Assembly: GCA_017938055.1 (NCBI GenBank)
Contig: JAGBCG010000210.1
Coordinates: 1-8,762, forward strand
From: Clostridia bacterium
GTDB taxonomy: Bacteria; Bacillota; Clostridia; Oscillospirales; CAG-382
Direction of reading: 5' to 3'
DNA length: 8,762 bases
In this document: positions 1-4,746 of the stretch, piece after piece
Layout of the letters: each line of letters opens with the position of its first letter
Position numbering within the stretch: the stretch's first letter is position 1
The notes under the pieces: generated by a model
The model's database searches: none
The model's input: the letters and a program-made list of their open reading frames with translations, nothing else
Told to the model about the DNA's origin: nothing
Translations under genes and position numbers: made by a program

Positions 1-69
1 CTTTAATTTTAGAATTATATTTTAAGACTCTTGTAATTTATGTAACCGCTACATCGTTCGCAATTCACT

Positions 70-86
70 TTTGTATTGATTACAAA
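70..86. promoter_or_regulatory. Inverted repeat over the predicted start site, candidate operator
   Basis: TTTGTA and TACAAA form perfect 6-bp arms around a 5-bp centre, 17 bp in total. The element straddles the predicted transcription start (about 83) of the leftward promoter at 90-118, where a bound repressor would block initiation. In the transcript most of it lies downstream of the start, so a full RNA hairpin is less likely than a protein site. The pattern does not match a Fur, PerR or Zur box that I recognise; the GT...AC core is loosely GntR-like. The regulator is unknown. Confidence 0.4.
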
Positions 87-89
87 GTT

Positions 90-118
90 ATTATAACAAC
101 AATTTAGCGATTTGTCAA
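90..118 (-). promoter_or_regulatory. Consensus sigma-A promoter firing leftward out of the window
   Basis: Read on the minus strand, the -35 TTGACA (113-118) and -10 TATAAT (90-95) are both perfect consensus and are separated by exactly 17 bp. A TG one base before the -10 makes it an extended -10 promoter. A T-tract/A-tract block at 121-137 sits just upstream of the -35. Transcription should start near 83 and run off the left edge, so the gene served lies outside the window. The roughly 83-nt leader that is visible contains no convincing ribosome binding site with a start codon, so the untranslated leader is at least that long. Only the 17-bp inverted repeat at 70-86 stands out in it. Confidence 0.85.
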
Positions 119-120
119 TA

Positions 121-137
121 GTTTTTTGAAAAAAAGT
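121..137 (-). promoter_or_regulatory. UP-element-like T-tract/A-tract block upstream of the -35
   Basis: On the minus strand this reads ACTTTTTTTCAAAAAAC, ending two bases before the -35 hexamer of the promoter at 90-118. The same block, with a single base difference, lies at 3374-3390, also two bases before a TTGACA. AT-rich tracts at this position are typical of UP elements that contact the RNA polymerase alpha subunit. A second poly-T/poly-A stretch lies further upstream (139-160), so the whole stretch from 121 to 165 is likely to be bent DNA. Confidence 0.55.
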
Positions 138-175
138 TTGATTTTTTAAAAAAAAGTTTTTTGCCTTGTTTTCCA

Positions 176-805
176 TTAATCTGCAGGAGCAAAAGTTGTA
201 CCTGTAAGAATGGGAGAACGCTTGCCACCCGTAAGATCTGCGGCATAGGCACAGAATTTTTCGTAGTTGGATTCAACGCAAGAAAGGTGGAGCAATACGT
301 TTTCACCAAAATCCGTGCCTGAACACAGAACACTGTTTTTGTCTAAATCACGCAGCACCTTTTCGTAATCTCCATAAGAAACCTCAAAATCGAAGGTAAC
401 ATGCTGACAAAATTCTGATATTCCTGCTTTGTCAATTCCTATTTTAGCACCTTTTGCGTAAGCTCTCACAAGACCTCCTGCACCAAGCAGAATTCCGCCA
501 AAGTATCTTGTCACAACAACACACACACCTACAAGTCCCTCACGCTTTATCACTTCCAGTATAGGCATACCTGCAGTACCCTGAGGCTCGCCGTCGTCGG
601 AAAATCTTGCAATTTCAGTACCTTTGAGTACATAGGCATAGCAATTATGGGTGGCATCGGAGTGCTTTTTCTTTATGGATTCAATAAAATCTTTTGCTTC
701 CTGCTCGGACTCTACTCGTGCAACATACGAAATAAATTCGCTCTTTCTTTCTATAAAGGAGTCCTGGGCATATTTTTCGCGGACTGTTTTGTAGGTTTGG
801 GACAT
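176..805 (-). CDS. yigZ: YigZ/IMPACT family protein
   Basis: This is a 209-residue protein of the YigZ/IMPACT (UPF0029) family, close to the usual bacterial length of about 200-215. The N-terminal IMPACT domain (about residues 16-120) carries the family signatures: HSDATHNCYAY (48-58), FSDDGEPQGTAGMPIL (68-83) and VVVTRYFGGILLGAGGLVRAY (96-116). Residues about 135-195 fit the smaller C-terminal ferredoxin-like DUF1949 domain. No signal peptide or membrane segment is present, so it should be cytosolic. The molecular role of bacterial members is not settled; eukaryotic IMPACT/Yih1 binds GCN1 and modulates translational stress signalling, and a link to translation here is only inference. The ATG at 803-805 has a GGAGG (811-815) at good spacing. 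The gene follows the rplA terminator and has its own promoter, so it is probably expressed apart from the ribosomal operon. No clear terminator is seen after it; the 119-175 stretch is only poly-A/poly-T. Confidence 0.93.
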   Translation of the reverse strand: MSQTYKTVREKYAQDSFIERKSEFISYVARVESEQEAKDFIESIKKKHSDATHNCYAYVLKGTEIARFSDDGEPQGTAGMPILEVIKREGLVGVCVVVTRYFGGILLGAGGLVRAYAKGAKIGIDKAGISEFCQHVTFDFEVSYGDYEKVLRDLDKNSVLCSGTDFGENVLLHLSCVESNYEKFCAYAADLTGGKRSPILTGTTFAPAD

Positions 806-839
806 TTTTGCCTCCTTGGGTGCTTAGATTGTTTGAAAT

Positions 840-868
840 ATTATATCATAATGAAAGAAAAAAAGCAA
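840..868 (-). promoter_or_regulatory. Promoter of the yigZ-like gene
   Basis: On the minus strand there is a perfect -10 TATAAT (840-845) preceded by an extended TGA. The -35 is a weaker TTGCTT (863-868), three of six to consensus, with a 17-bp spacer. The predicted start is near 833, giving a short leader of about 28 nt that includes the GGAGG at 811-815. The -35 lies just beyond the U-tract of the rplA terminator, so the termination and promoter signals are packed back to back. Confidence 0.75.
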
Positions 869-871
869 TAT

Positions 872-904
872 AAAAAAACCGCCCACAGTTGAAGTGAACG
901 GTTT
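872..904 (-). terminator. Intrinsic terminator of the rpmG-rplA operon
   Basis: On the minus strand an 11-bp stem (AAACCGTTCAC with GTGGGCGGTTT, two G-U pairs) closes a 7-nt loop and is followed by a run of U. It begins about 18 nt after the rplA stop codon. It separates rplA from the yigZ-like gene and indicates that rplJ-rplL are not transcribed from this operon. Confidence 0.9.
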
Positions 905-921
905 AAAAGTTAAAATATCAA

Positions 922-1614
922 TTAAAGATACTTAGCAGCGTTAACCTTAACGCCGGGGCCCATTGTAGAAGCAACTGCACAGGACTTGATGTACTGACCC
1001 TTAGCTGCTGCAGGCTTAGCCTTAACAACTGCAGTCATAAGAGCGTCAAGATTTTCTGTGAGCTTCTGTGCACCGAAGGAAGCCTTACCTACAGGACAGT
1101 GAATGATGTTCTGCTTGTCAAGACGGTATTCAATCTTACCTGCCTTAGCTTCTTCAACAGCCTTAGCAACGTCCATTGTTACAGTACCAGCCTTAGGGTT
1201 AGGCATAAGTCCCTTAGGACCGAGAACCTTACCAAGACGACCGATAACGCCCATCATGTCGGGAGTTGCAATTACAACGTCGAACTCAAACCAGTTTTCG
1301 CTTGTAATCTTGGTAACCATGTCTTCTGCACCAACGTAATCTGCACCTGCTGCCTCTGCGTCCTTAGCCTTGTCGCCCTTAGCGAATACAAGAGTACGAA
1401 CAGTCTTACCTGTACCGTGGGGGAGAACAACAGCACCTCTTACCTGCTGGTCAGCATGACGGCTGTCAACACCGAGCTTGATGTGAACTTCAACTGTTTC
1501 ATCGAACTTTGCCTTAGAAGTCTTGCAAACCATGTCAAGAGCTTCTTCTGTTTCGTAAAGCTTAGTTTTATCTATAAGCTTAGCACTTTCCTGATACTTC
1601 TTACCCTTATTCAT
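922..1614 (-). CDS. rplA: 50S ribosomal protein L1
   Basis: This 230-residue protein has the full length of bacterial L1. It shows LPHGTGK (64-70), the L1 signature GRLGKVLGPKGLMPNPKAGT (125-144) and the conserved DKQNIIHCPVGKASF near 166-180. L1 forms the mobile L1 stalk of the large subunit on 23S rRNA helices 76-78 and helps release the E-site tRNA. In E. coli it also represses translation of its own rplK-rplA mRNA. The ATG at 1612-1614 is preceded by GGGAGG directly after the rplK stop codon; only 14 nt separate the two genes, which suggests translational coupling. It is the last gene of its operon, followed by the terminator at 872-904. Confidence 0.98.
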   Translation of the reverse strand: MNKGKKYQESAKLIDKTKLYETEEALDMVCKTSKAKFDETVEVHIKLGVDSRHADQQVRGAVVLPHGTGKTVRTLVFAKGDKAKDAEAAGADYVGAEDMVTKITSENWFEFDVVIATPDMMGVIGRLGKVLGPKGLMPNPKAGTVTMDVAKAVEEAKAGKIEYRLDKQNIIHCPVGKASFGAQKLTENLDALMTAVVKAKPAAAKGQYIKSCAVASTMGPGVKVNAAKYL

Positions 1615-1628
1615 GTTTCTTACCTCCC

Positions 1629-2054
1629 TTAGTCAGCAACAACAACGCCCATACTGCGTGCAGTACCTGCAATCATGCTCATTGCTGCTTCAAGAGAAGC
1701 TGCGTTGAGGTCGGGCATTTTCTGTTCTGCAATTTTCTGAACCTGTTCCTTGGTGATAGTAGCAACCTTGTTCTTGTTAGGCTGACCGGAAGCAGTTTCA
1801 ATGCCGCAAGCTTTCTTAATGAGAACAGCAGCGGGAGGAGTCTTTGTAACGAAAGAGTATGAACGGTCTGCGTATACTGTAATTACAACGGGGATGATAA
1901 GACCCATGTCGTTCTTAGTTCTCTCGTTGAATTCCTTACAGAAGCCGGCGATGTTAACACCGTGCTGACCGAGTGCGGGACCTACAGGGGGGGCGGGAAG
2001 AGCCTTTCCTGCGGGAATCTGAAGCTTAATGTAACCTGTTATTTTCTTTGCCAT
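1629..2054 (-). CDS. rplK: 50S ribosomal protein L11
   Basis: The protein is 141 residues, exactly the usual L11 length. It starts MAKKITGYIKLQIPAGKALP, and the proline-rich PAPPVGPALGQHGVNIAGF (20-38) is the thiostrepton-site and GTPase-centre region. The C-terminal rRNA-binding domain ends with MIAGTARSMGVVV (127-139). L11 binds the 23S rRNA GTPase-associated centre, is needed for factor function, and activates RelA-type stringent synthetases. The reading frame stays open upstream to an ATG at 2175-2177, but the ATG at 2052-2054 has a strong GGAGGTG at ideal spacing and gives the family length, so I chose it. A structured 157-nt leader separates it from nusG. Confidence 0.98.
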   Translation of the reverse strand: MAKKITGYIKLQIPAGKALPAPPVGPALGQHGVNIAGFCKEFNERTKNDMGLIIPVVITVYADRSYSFVTKTPPAAVLIKKACGIETASGQPNKNKVATITKEQVQKIAEQKMPDLNAASLEAAMSMIAGTARSMGVVVAD

Positions 2055-2093
2055 TTTGTTTACACCTCCAAATGTGGTAAATAATTCGGGATA

Positions 2094-2186
2094 CTTGTCC
2101 CTCCCACAGACAAGAAAAATCATCTTGTCCCTCACGGCCTTTACAATTTGCTTGAGCAGGCAAAATGCTTCAAGCATAACCGTGAG
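2094..2186 (-). promoter_or_regulatory. Structured rplK leader, candidate autoregulatory RNA
   Basis: The nusG-rplK gap, read on the minus strand, folds well by eye. An outer stem CTCACGG/CCGTGAG (2186-2180 with 2137-2131) encloses an asymmetric internal loop (4 nt against 12 nt). Inside it is a second stem GCTTGA/TCAAGC (2175-2170 with 2155-2150), extended by GCA/TGC after one bulged A. Downstream, CTTGTC (2114-2109) can pair either with the earlier GACAAG (2129-2124) or with the later one (2099-2094), so two exclusive hairpins are possible. No U-tract follows, which argues for translational control rather than attenuation. Two helices around an asymmetric loop would suit L1, which represses this gene pair in E. 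coli; the assignment to L1 is inference. Confidence 0.5.
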
Positions 2187-2211
2187 TGTAAATAATTTAA
2201 TAGTGAAGAAC

Positions 2212-2817
2212 TCAGTTCTTCAGAGGTTCAACCTCATTTGCGTTCATCTCAACATTAGTTTCTCTGCCGTTGATTAATGCCGCAACTTTAATTCTGCCAG
2301 TAGCAGAATCGATTTCCTTGACAGTGGCAATAGAGCCTGCAAGAAAACCTGCAACTACGATAACGCTGTCACCTACATTGTAAGCAGCCTCGCGTACACG
2401 CACATCAACACCAAGTGCCGCAACCTCTTCCTCTGTAAGGGGAACAGGACGTGACCCTGGTCCGACAAAGCCTGTTACGCCTCTGATATTTCTGATAACG
2501 TGCCAGCTTTCGTCGTTCATAACCATTTTAACGAGTACATAGCTCGGGAACATTTTGTGTTCCGTAGGTTTCTTTTCCTTGGGAGCCTTTTTGATTTCGT
2601 TTCCGTCATCATCGTACTCCGGCTCTGCCGAGGAATAAAGATAGTCGTCTGCCTCTTCCTGCGAATCAACAACAATTTCGGTGGGGATTCTTGTTTCGAA
2701 AATCAAATTTTCCAATCCTCTGTATTCAACAAGACGCTGAATGTTTTCTGCAACCTTGTTTTCATATCCCGAATATGTGTGAACCACATACCAGAGTGCC
2801 TGTGCTTCGTTAGACAT
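2212..2817 (-). CDS. nusG: Transcription termination/antitermination factor NusG
   Basis: This is a 201-residue NusG. The NGN domain is clear: WYVVHTYSGYENKVAENI (9-26), then MFPSYVLVKM (89-98) and VIRNIRGVTGFVGPGSRPVP (107-126). The C-terminal KOW domain spans about 146-199 with GRIKVAALINGRETNVEM (174-191). NusG binds the RNA polymerase clamp and modulates pausing, Rho-dependent termination and transcription-translation coupling. Two oddities: an acidic/lysine-rich stretch at about 51-88 is some 25 residues longer than the matching part of B. subtilis NusG as I recall it, and the KOW core reads GFLAGSIATV (157-166) instead of the usual GPFANFxG, so the invariant KOW glycine appears to be Ala164. 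The ATG has AAGGAGAT upstream. It lies 24 nt after secE, and no tRNA gene intervenes. Confidence 0.97.
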   Translation of the reverse strand: MSNEAQALWYVVHTYSGYENKVAENIQRLVEYRGLENLIFETRIPTEIVVDSQEEADDYLYSSAEPEYDDDGNEIKKAPKEKKPTEHKMFPSYVLVKMVMNDESWHVIRNIRGVTGFVGPGSRPVPLTEEEVAALGVDVRVREAAYNVGDSVIVVAGFLAGSIATVKEIDSATGRIKVAALINGRETNVEMNANEVEPLKN

Positions 2818-2841
2818 CTGAAATCTCCTTTTTGGGTAAAA

Positions 2842-3057
2842 TCAGACAAGACCTGCGATAGTCATCAAAAGCTTTGTAAAGCCTGTGTCGAGCAGGAATA
2901 CAGCTAAAGCGACAATCACGATTGTTGCGGCAACAACACCGCTTTGACGAAGGGTATCCTTCTTGTCAGGCCATACGATTTTCTTGAACTCACTCTTGTA
3001 GTCCCTGAAAAACTTCTTAACCTTGGATTCCTTCTTTACCTTTACTTCATCTGCCAT
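2842..3057 (-). CDS. secE: Preprotein translocase subunit SecE
   Basis: This 71-residue protein is the short, single-span SecE typical of Gram-positive bacteria. A charged cytosolic N-terminus precedes the amphipathic helix with the family motif EFKKIVWPDKKDT (23-35). One membrane segment runs from about residue 39 to 58 (VVAATIVIVALAVFLL). SecE clamps the two halves of SecY in the SecYEG channel. The gene order rpmG-secE-nusG-rplK-rplA is the conserved bacterial arrangement and supports the call. The ATG at 3055-3057 has a strong AAAGGAGG upstream, and 29 nt separate it from rpmG. Confidence 0.97.
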   Translation of the reverse strand: MADEVKVKKESKVKKFFRDYKSEFKKIVWPDKKDTLRQSGVVAATIVIVALAVFLLDTGFTKLLMTIAGLV

Positions 3058-3086
3058 CGTTTTTTCCTCCTTTCAATTATGAATCC

Positions 3087-3236
3087 TTACTTGGATTCCT
3101 TGTGAAGGGTGTGTTTACGGCAGAAACGACAGTACTTGTTGAACTCAAGACGATCGGGATCGTTCTTCTTGTTCTTGGTAGTGTCGTAATTTCTTTGTTT
3201 GCATTCGCTGCAAACGAGTGTGATTTTCACTCTCAT
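3087..3236 (-). CDS. rpmG: 50S ribosomal protein L33, zinc-ribbon (C+) type
   Basis: This 49-residue protein starts MRVKITLVCSECKQRNYDTT and carries two CxxC pairs (C9/C12 and C36/C39). These form the zinc ribbon of the C+ form of L33. Many Firmicutes also carry a zinc-free paralogue that replaces the C+ form when zinc is scarce; none is visible here. The frame is open upstream to an ATG at 3279-3281, which would add 15 residues (MSREVKHLYLPGGVE), but that ATG lacks a ribosome binding site. The ATG at 3234-3236 has GGGAGGTG at proper spacing and gives the family length. It is the first gene of the leftward operon, served by the promoter at 3343-3371. Confidence 0.96.
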   Translation of the reverse strand: MRVKITLVCSECKQRNYDTTKNKKNDPDRLEFNKYCRFCRKHTLHKESK

Positions 3237-3243
3237 TTCTACA

Positions 3244-3276
3244 CCTCCCGGTAAATATAAATGTTTTACCTCCCTC
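3244..3276 (-). promoter_or_regulatory. rpmG translation start region: duplicated GGGAGG flanking an inverted repeat
   Basis: In the mRNA sense, two copies of GGGAGGT occur about 25 nt apart. Between them, GGTAAA and TTTACC (3265-3270 and 3250-3255) are perfect 6-bp arms around a 9-nt loop. The 3' arm ends directly against the second GGGAGG, which is the functional Shine-Dalgarno of rpmG. The upstream copy has no start codon at proper distance, so it could act as a ribosome standby site or be chance. The hairpin is AT-rich and probably weak. Confidence 0.35.
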
Positions 3277-3314
3277 GACATGGAGCTTTAAGTAATGCTT
3301 TTTTTGGGCATAAC

Positions 3315-3342
3315 AAAAAAACTCTCCAACAGAGGTAGAGTT
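3315..3342 (-). other. Terminator-like inverted repeat abutting the operon -10
   Basis: On the minus strand AACTCT and AGAGTT (3342-3337 and 3325-3320) pair and are followed by five more T. This looks like a short intrinsic terminator, but its 5' arm lies between the -10 and the predicted start near 3336, so RNA made from this promoter would lack most of that arm. It could stop leftward read-through from further upstream, serve as a DNA operator over the start site, or be chance. Confidence 0.25.
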
Positions 3343-3371
3343 AGTTTACCACACATTTTGCCGTTTGTCAA
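3343..3371 (-). promoter_or_regulatory. Main promoter of the rpmG-secE-nusG-rplK-rplA operon
   Basis: On the minus strand there is a perfect -35 TTGACA (3366-3371), a 17-bp spacer and a -10 TAAACT (3343-3348), four of six to consensus, with an extended TG one base before it. Transcription should start near 3336, about 100 nt before the rpmG ATG. A T-tract/A-tract block (3374-3390) ends two bases before the -35, as in the promoter at 90-118. Confidence 0.82.
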
Positions 3372-3373
3372 GG

Positions 3374-3390
3374 GTTTTTTGCAAAAAAGT
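3374..3390 (-). promoter_or_regulatory. UP-element-like block of the ribosomal operon promoter
   Basis: On the minus strand this reads ACTTTTTTGCAAAAAAC, whose core T6-GC-A6 is a perfect 14-bp palindrome. It differs by one base from the block at 121-137 and lies at the same distance from its -35. It is likely an UP element or a site for a shared DNA-bending or regulatory protein. Confidence 0.55.
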
Positions 3391-3416
3391 GATACGCACA
3401 AAGAATACGGCAAGCA

Positions 3417-3433
3417 AAGCATAATATATGCTT
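3417..3433. promoter_or_regulatory. Perfect inverted repeat in the divergent intergenic region
   Basis: AAGCATA and TATGCTT are perfect 7-bp arms around a 3-bp centre. It lies about 45 bp upstream of the leftward ribosomal -35 and about 150 bp before the rightward GH20-like gene, in the 344-bp gene-free stretch 3237-3580. It could be a repressor operator for the glycosidase-like gene. It is too AT-rich and lacks a U-tract, so I do not call it a terminator. I see no strong promoter for the rightward gene; the best -10 guess is TATAAA at 3542-3547 with a poor -35. Confidence 0.35.
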
Positions 3434-3580
3434 GAAAGAGATGATTGTTTTCTGCTTTGTCATGAAAATGCCGTGAAAAATTCAAAGATGTTTTGTAAAC
3501 TGTTGGCGACAAATAATGATGGTTACAAATTATAACATATTTATAAAATTTTTGTATAGTTTTGAAAGGAGTAAATACTG

Positions 3581-4546
3581 ATGGAAAACAAAATATGGGC
3601 TTATTTCGTTTCGCTGATTAATGCAGTGCCCGGTAATTTTGAAACCAGCGAGGGAGGACGATGCTCAAAGACAAGACCGGCAAATTTCTGTTATGATGTA
3701 TGGAAAAAAGTGTCTGACGGTCTTGCACAGAGTAATGCCTGCAACACAATTCTCATTGAGGTGGAGGATGCTCTGAAATACGAAAGTCATCCCGAAATCA
3801 GCCTTGAGGATGCCTGGACAAAGGAAGAACTTTACAATGAAGTAGAAAGACTTCGCTCTCTTGGCTTCAATGTGTATCCCGTTTGCAACTTTTCTGCGGC
3901 ACATGATGACTGGATGGGTATTTATTCAAGAATGGTTTCAACTCCTCAGTACTATTCTTTCTGTAAAGATATAATTGAAGAAATTAGCGAGGTGTTTTCA
4001 AAACCTGAGCTTTTCCATTTGGGCATGGATGAAGAATGCTGGTCAATTCAGCAGGATAGTCACCTTTGTGTAATAAGAAATGAAAATTTGTATTGGAATG
4101 ACATAAAGTATCTTACATCTCTGGTGGAAAAGAACGGTTCAAGACCGTGGATGTGGGCGGATTATGTGTGGCACACTCCTGCGAGAGAAAAATCCTTCCT
4201 GAAAAACATGAGCCATGAGGTTCTTCTTAGTAACTGGTATTATGGTGACTGGACACACACGACGGACTTTTTCTATGACTCAATGAGGGGATATGAGGTA
4301 CTTGAAAGCAATGGTTATGAGCAGGTACCAACAGGCTCCACTTGCTCAGGCATAGTTGAGCATTGCAGAGATAACCTCACGCTGACGGTAGACAGATGTA
4401 CAGATATTATCGGCAAAGAAAGACTCAAAGGCTTTATGATGGCACCATGGGAACACACAAACGAGGAAAACTTGCCAAAGCTTATGGACACCATTGAGGT
4501 AATGAAGGAAGCTCAGGCACTTTACAATAAGAAAATGGCAAAATAA
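3581..4546 (+). CDS. Cytosolic GH20-like (hexosaminidase-like) TIM-barrel protein
   Basis: This 321-residue protein looks like a stand-alone GH20-type barrel. WTKEELYNEVERLRSLGFNV (79-98) followed by YPVCNFSAAHDDW (99-111) matches the strand-helix pattern where GH20 enzymes read for their barrel strands. FHLGMDEE (145-152) matches the H-x-G-x-D-E catalytic motif, with D150-E151 as the candidate acetamido-polarising aspartate and acid/base glutamate. Aromatic-rich stretches at 190-197 (WMWADYVW), 217-224 (LSNWYYGDW region) and 288-293 (APWEHT) could line a sugar site. It has no signal peptide, membrane segment or N-terminal GH20b domain and is shorter than typical secreted hexosaminidases. If active it would act on an imported aminosugar oligosaccharide; the substrate is unknown. 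The ATG has AAAGGAG (3565-3571) nine nucleotides upstream. It is monocistronic, with a terminator at 4602-4637. I am fairly sure of the superfamily and unsure of the reaction. Confidence 0.7.
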   Translation: MENKIWAYFVSLINAVPGNFETSEGGRCSKTRPANFCYDVWKKVSDGLAQSNACNTILIEVEDALKYESHPEISLEDAWTKEELYNEVERLRSLGFNVYPVCNFSAAHDDWMGIYSRMVSTPQYYSFCKDIIEEISEVFSKPELFHLGMDEECWSIQQDSHLCVIRNENLYWNDIKYLTSLVEKNGSRPWMWADYVWHTPAREKSFLKNMSHEVLLSNWYYGDWTHTTDFFYDSMRGYEVLESNGYEQVPTGSTCSGIVEHCRDNLTLTVDRCTDIIGKERLKGFMMAPWEHTNEENLPKLMDTIEVMKEAQALYNKKMAK

Positions 4547-4601
4547 TAATAGGTTTTTGCTTTGTTTCACATACATAGGTATGCCTATTATATAAATGGT
4601 G

Positions 4602-4637
4602 ATATGCGAATGGGGTTTATCTGTTCGCATATTTTTT
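4602..4637 (+). terminator. Intrinsic terminator of the GH20-like gene
   Basis: A perfect 9-bp stem (ATATGCGAA with TTCGCATAT) closes a 13-nt loop and is followed by five more T. It lies about 55 nt after the stop codon. A smaller hairpin ATAGG-TATG-CCTAT precedes it at 4575-4588. Confidence 0.8.
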
Positions 4638-4687
4638 GTATATAAGTTAAATATCGGTGAATTTTTTTCTTTTTAAGCTTAAGACTA

Positions 4688-4716
4688 TTGTAAATAAAAG
4701 AAAAATGTGCTACAAT
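4688..4716 (+). promoter_or_regulatory. Promoter of the PerM-like/plsY/metY unit
   Basis: The -35 is TTGTAA (4688-4693), the spacer is 17 bp, and the -10 is TACAAT (4711-4716) with an extended TG one base before it. A T-rich stretch and the palindrome TTAAGCTTAA (4673-4682) lie just upstream. Transcription should start near 4723, which excludes the ATG at 4657 as the start of the next gene and supports the GTG at 4747. Confidence 0.75.
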
Positions 4717-4746
4717 TATACAAAATTATTATGGGGGAGTGGTACT

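Noticed and set aside
14..45. Second leftward promoter with TATAAT at 14-19
   Set aside because: The nearest -35-like sequence (TTACAT) is 20 bp away, too far, and the region is AT-rich enough to give such hexamers by chance.
119..175. Intrinsic terminator after the yigZ-like gene
   Set aside because: Only alternating poly-A and poly-T tracts are present; no GC-containing stem can be drawn. The tracts are better read as part of the promoter at 90-118.
1099..1632. 177-codon rightward open frame opposite rplA
   Set aside because: It is antisense to a well-conserved ribosomal gene, with low-complexity cysteine-rich composition and no start signal.
2055..2177. In-frame 41-residue N-terminal extension of L11 starting at the ATG at 2175-2177
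   Set aside because: It lacks a ribosome binding site, overlaps the structured leader, and L11 is 141 residues from the ATG with a strong GGAGGTG.
2818..2841. tRNA gene between secE and nusG, as found in some Firmicutes
   Set aside because: Only 24 nt separate the two genes, filled by the nusG ribosome binding site.
3237..3281. Longer L33 start at 3279-3281
   Set aside because: No Shine-Dalgarno before it; the internal ATG has one and gives the normal L33 length.
3288..3512. 74-codon leftward open frame across the divergent intergenic region
   Set aside because: It spans the ribosomal operon promoter, has no ribosome binding site and resembles no protein family.
3496..3512. Catabolite-response (cre) site before the GH20-like gene
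   Set aside because: The partial match TGTAAACTGTTGGC misses several conserved positions, including the central CG.
4657..4746. Upstream ATG start for the PerM-like protein
   Set aside because: The ATG lies upstream of the promoter at 4688-4716; the GTG at 4747 has a proper Shine-Dalgarno.
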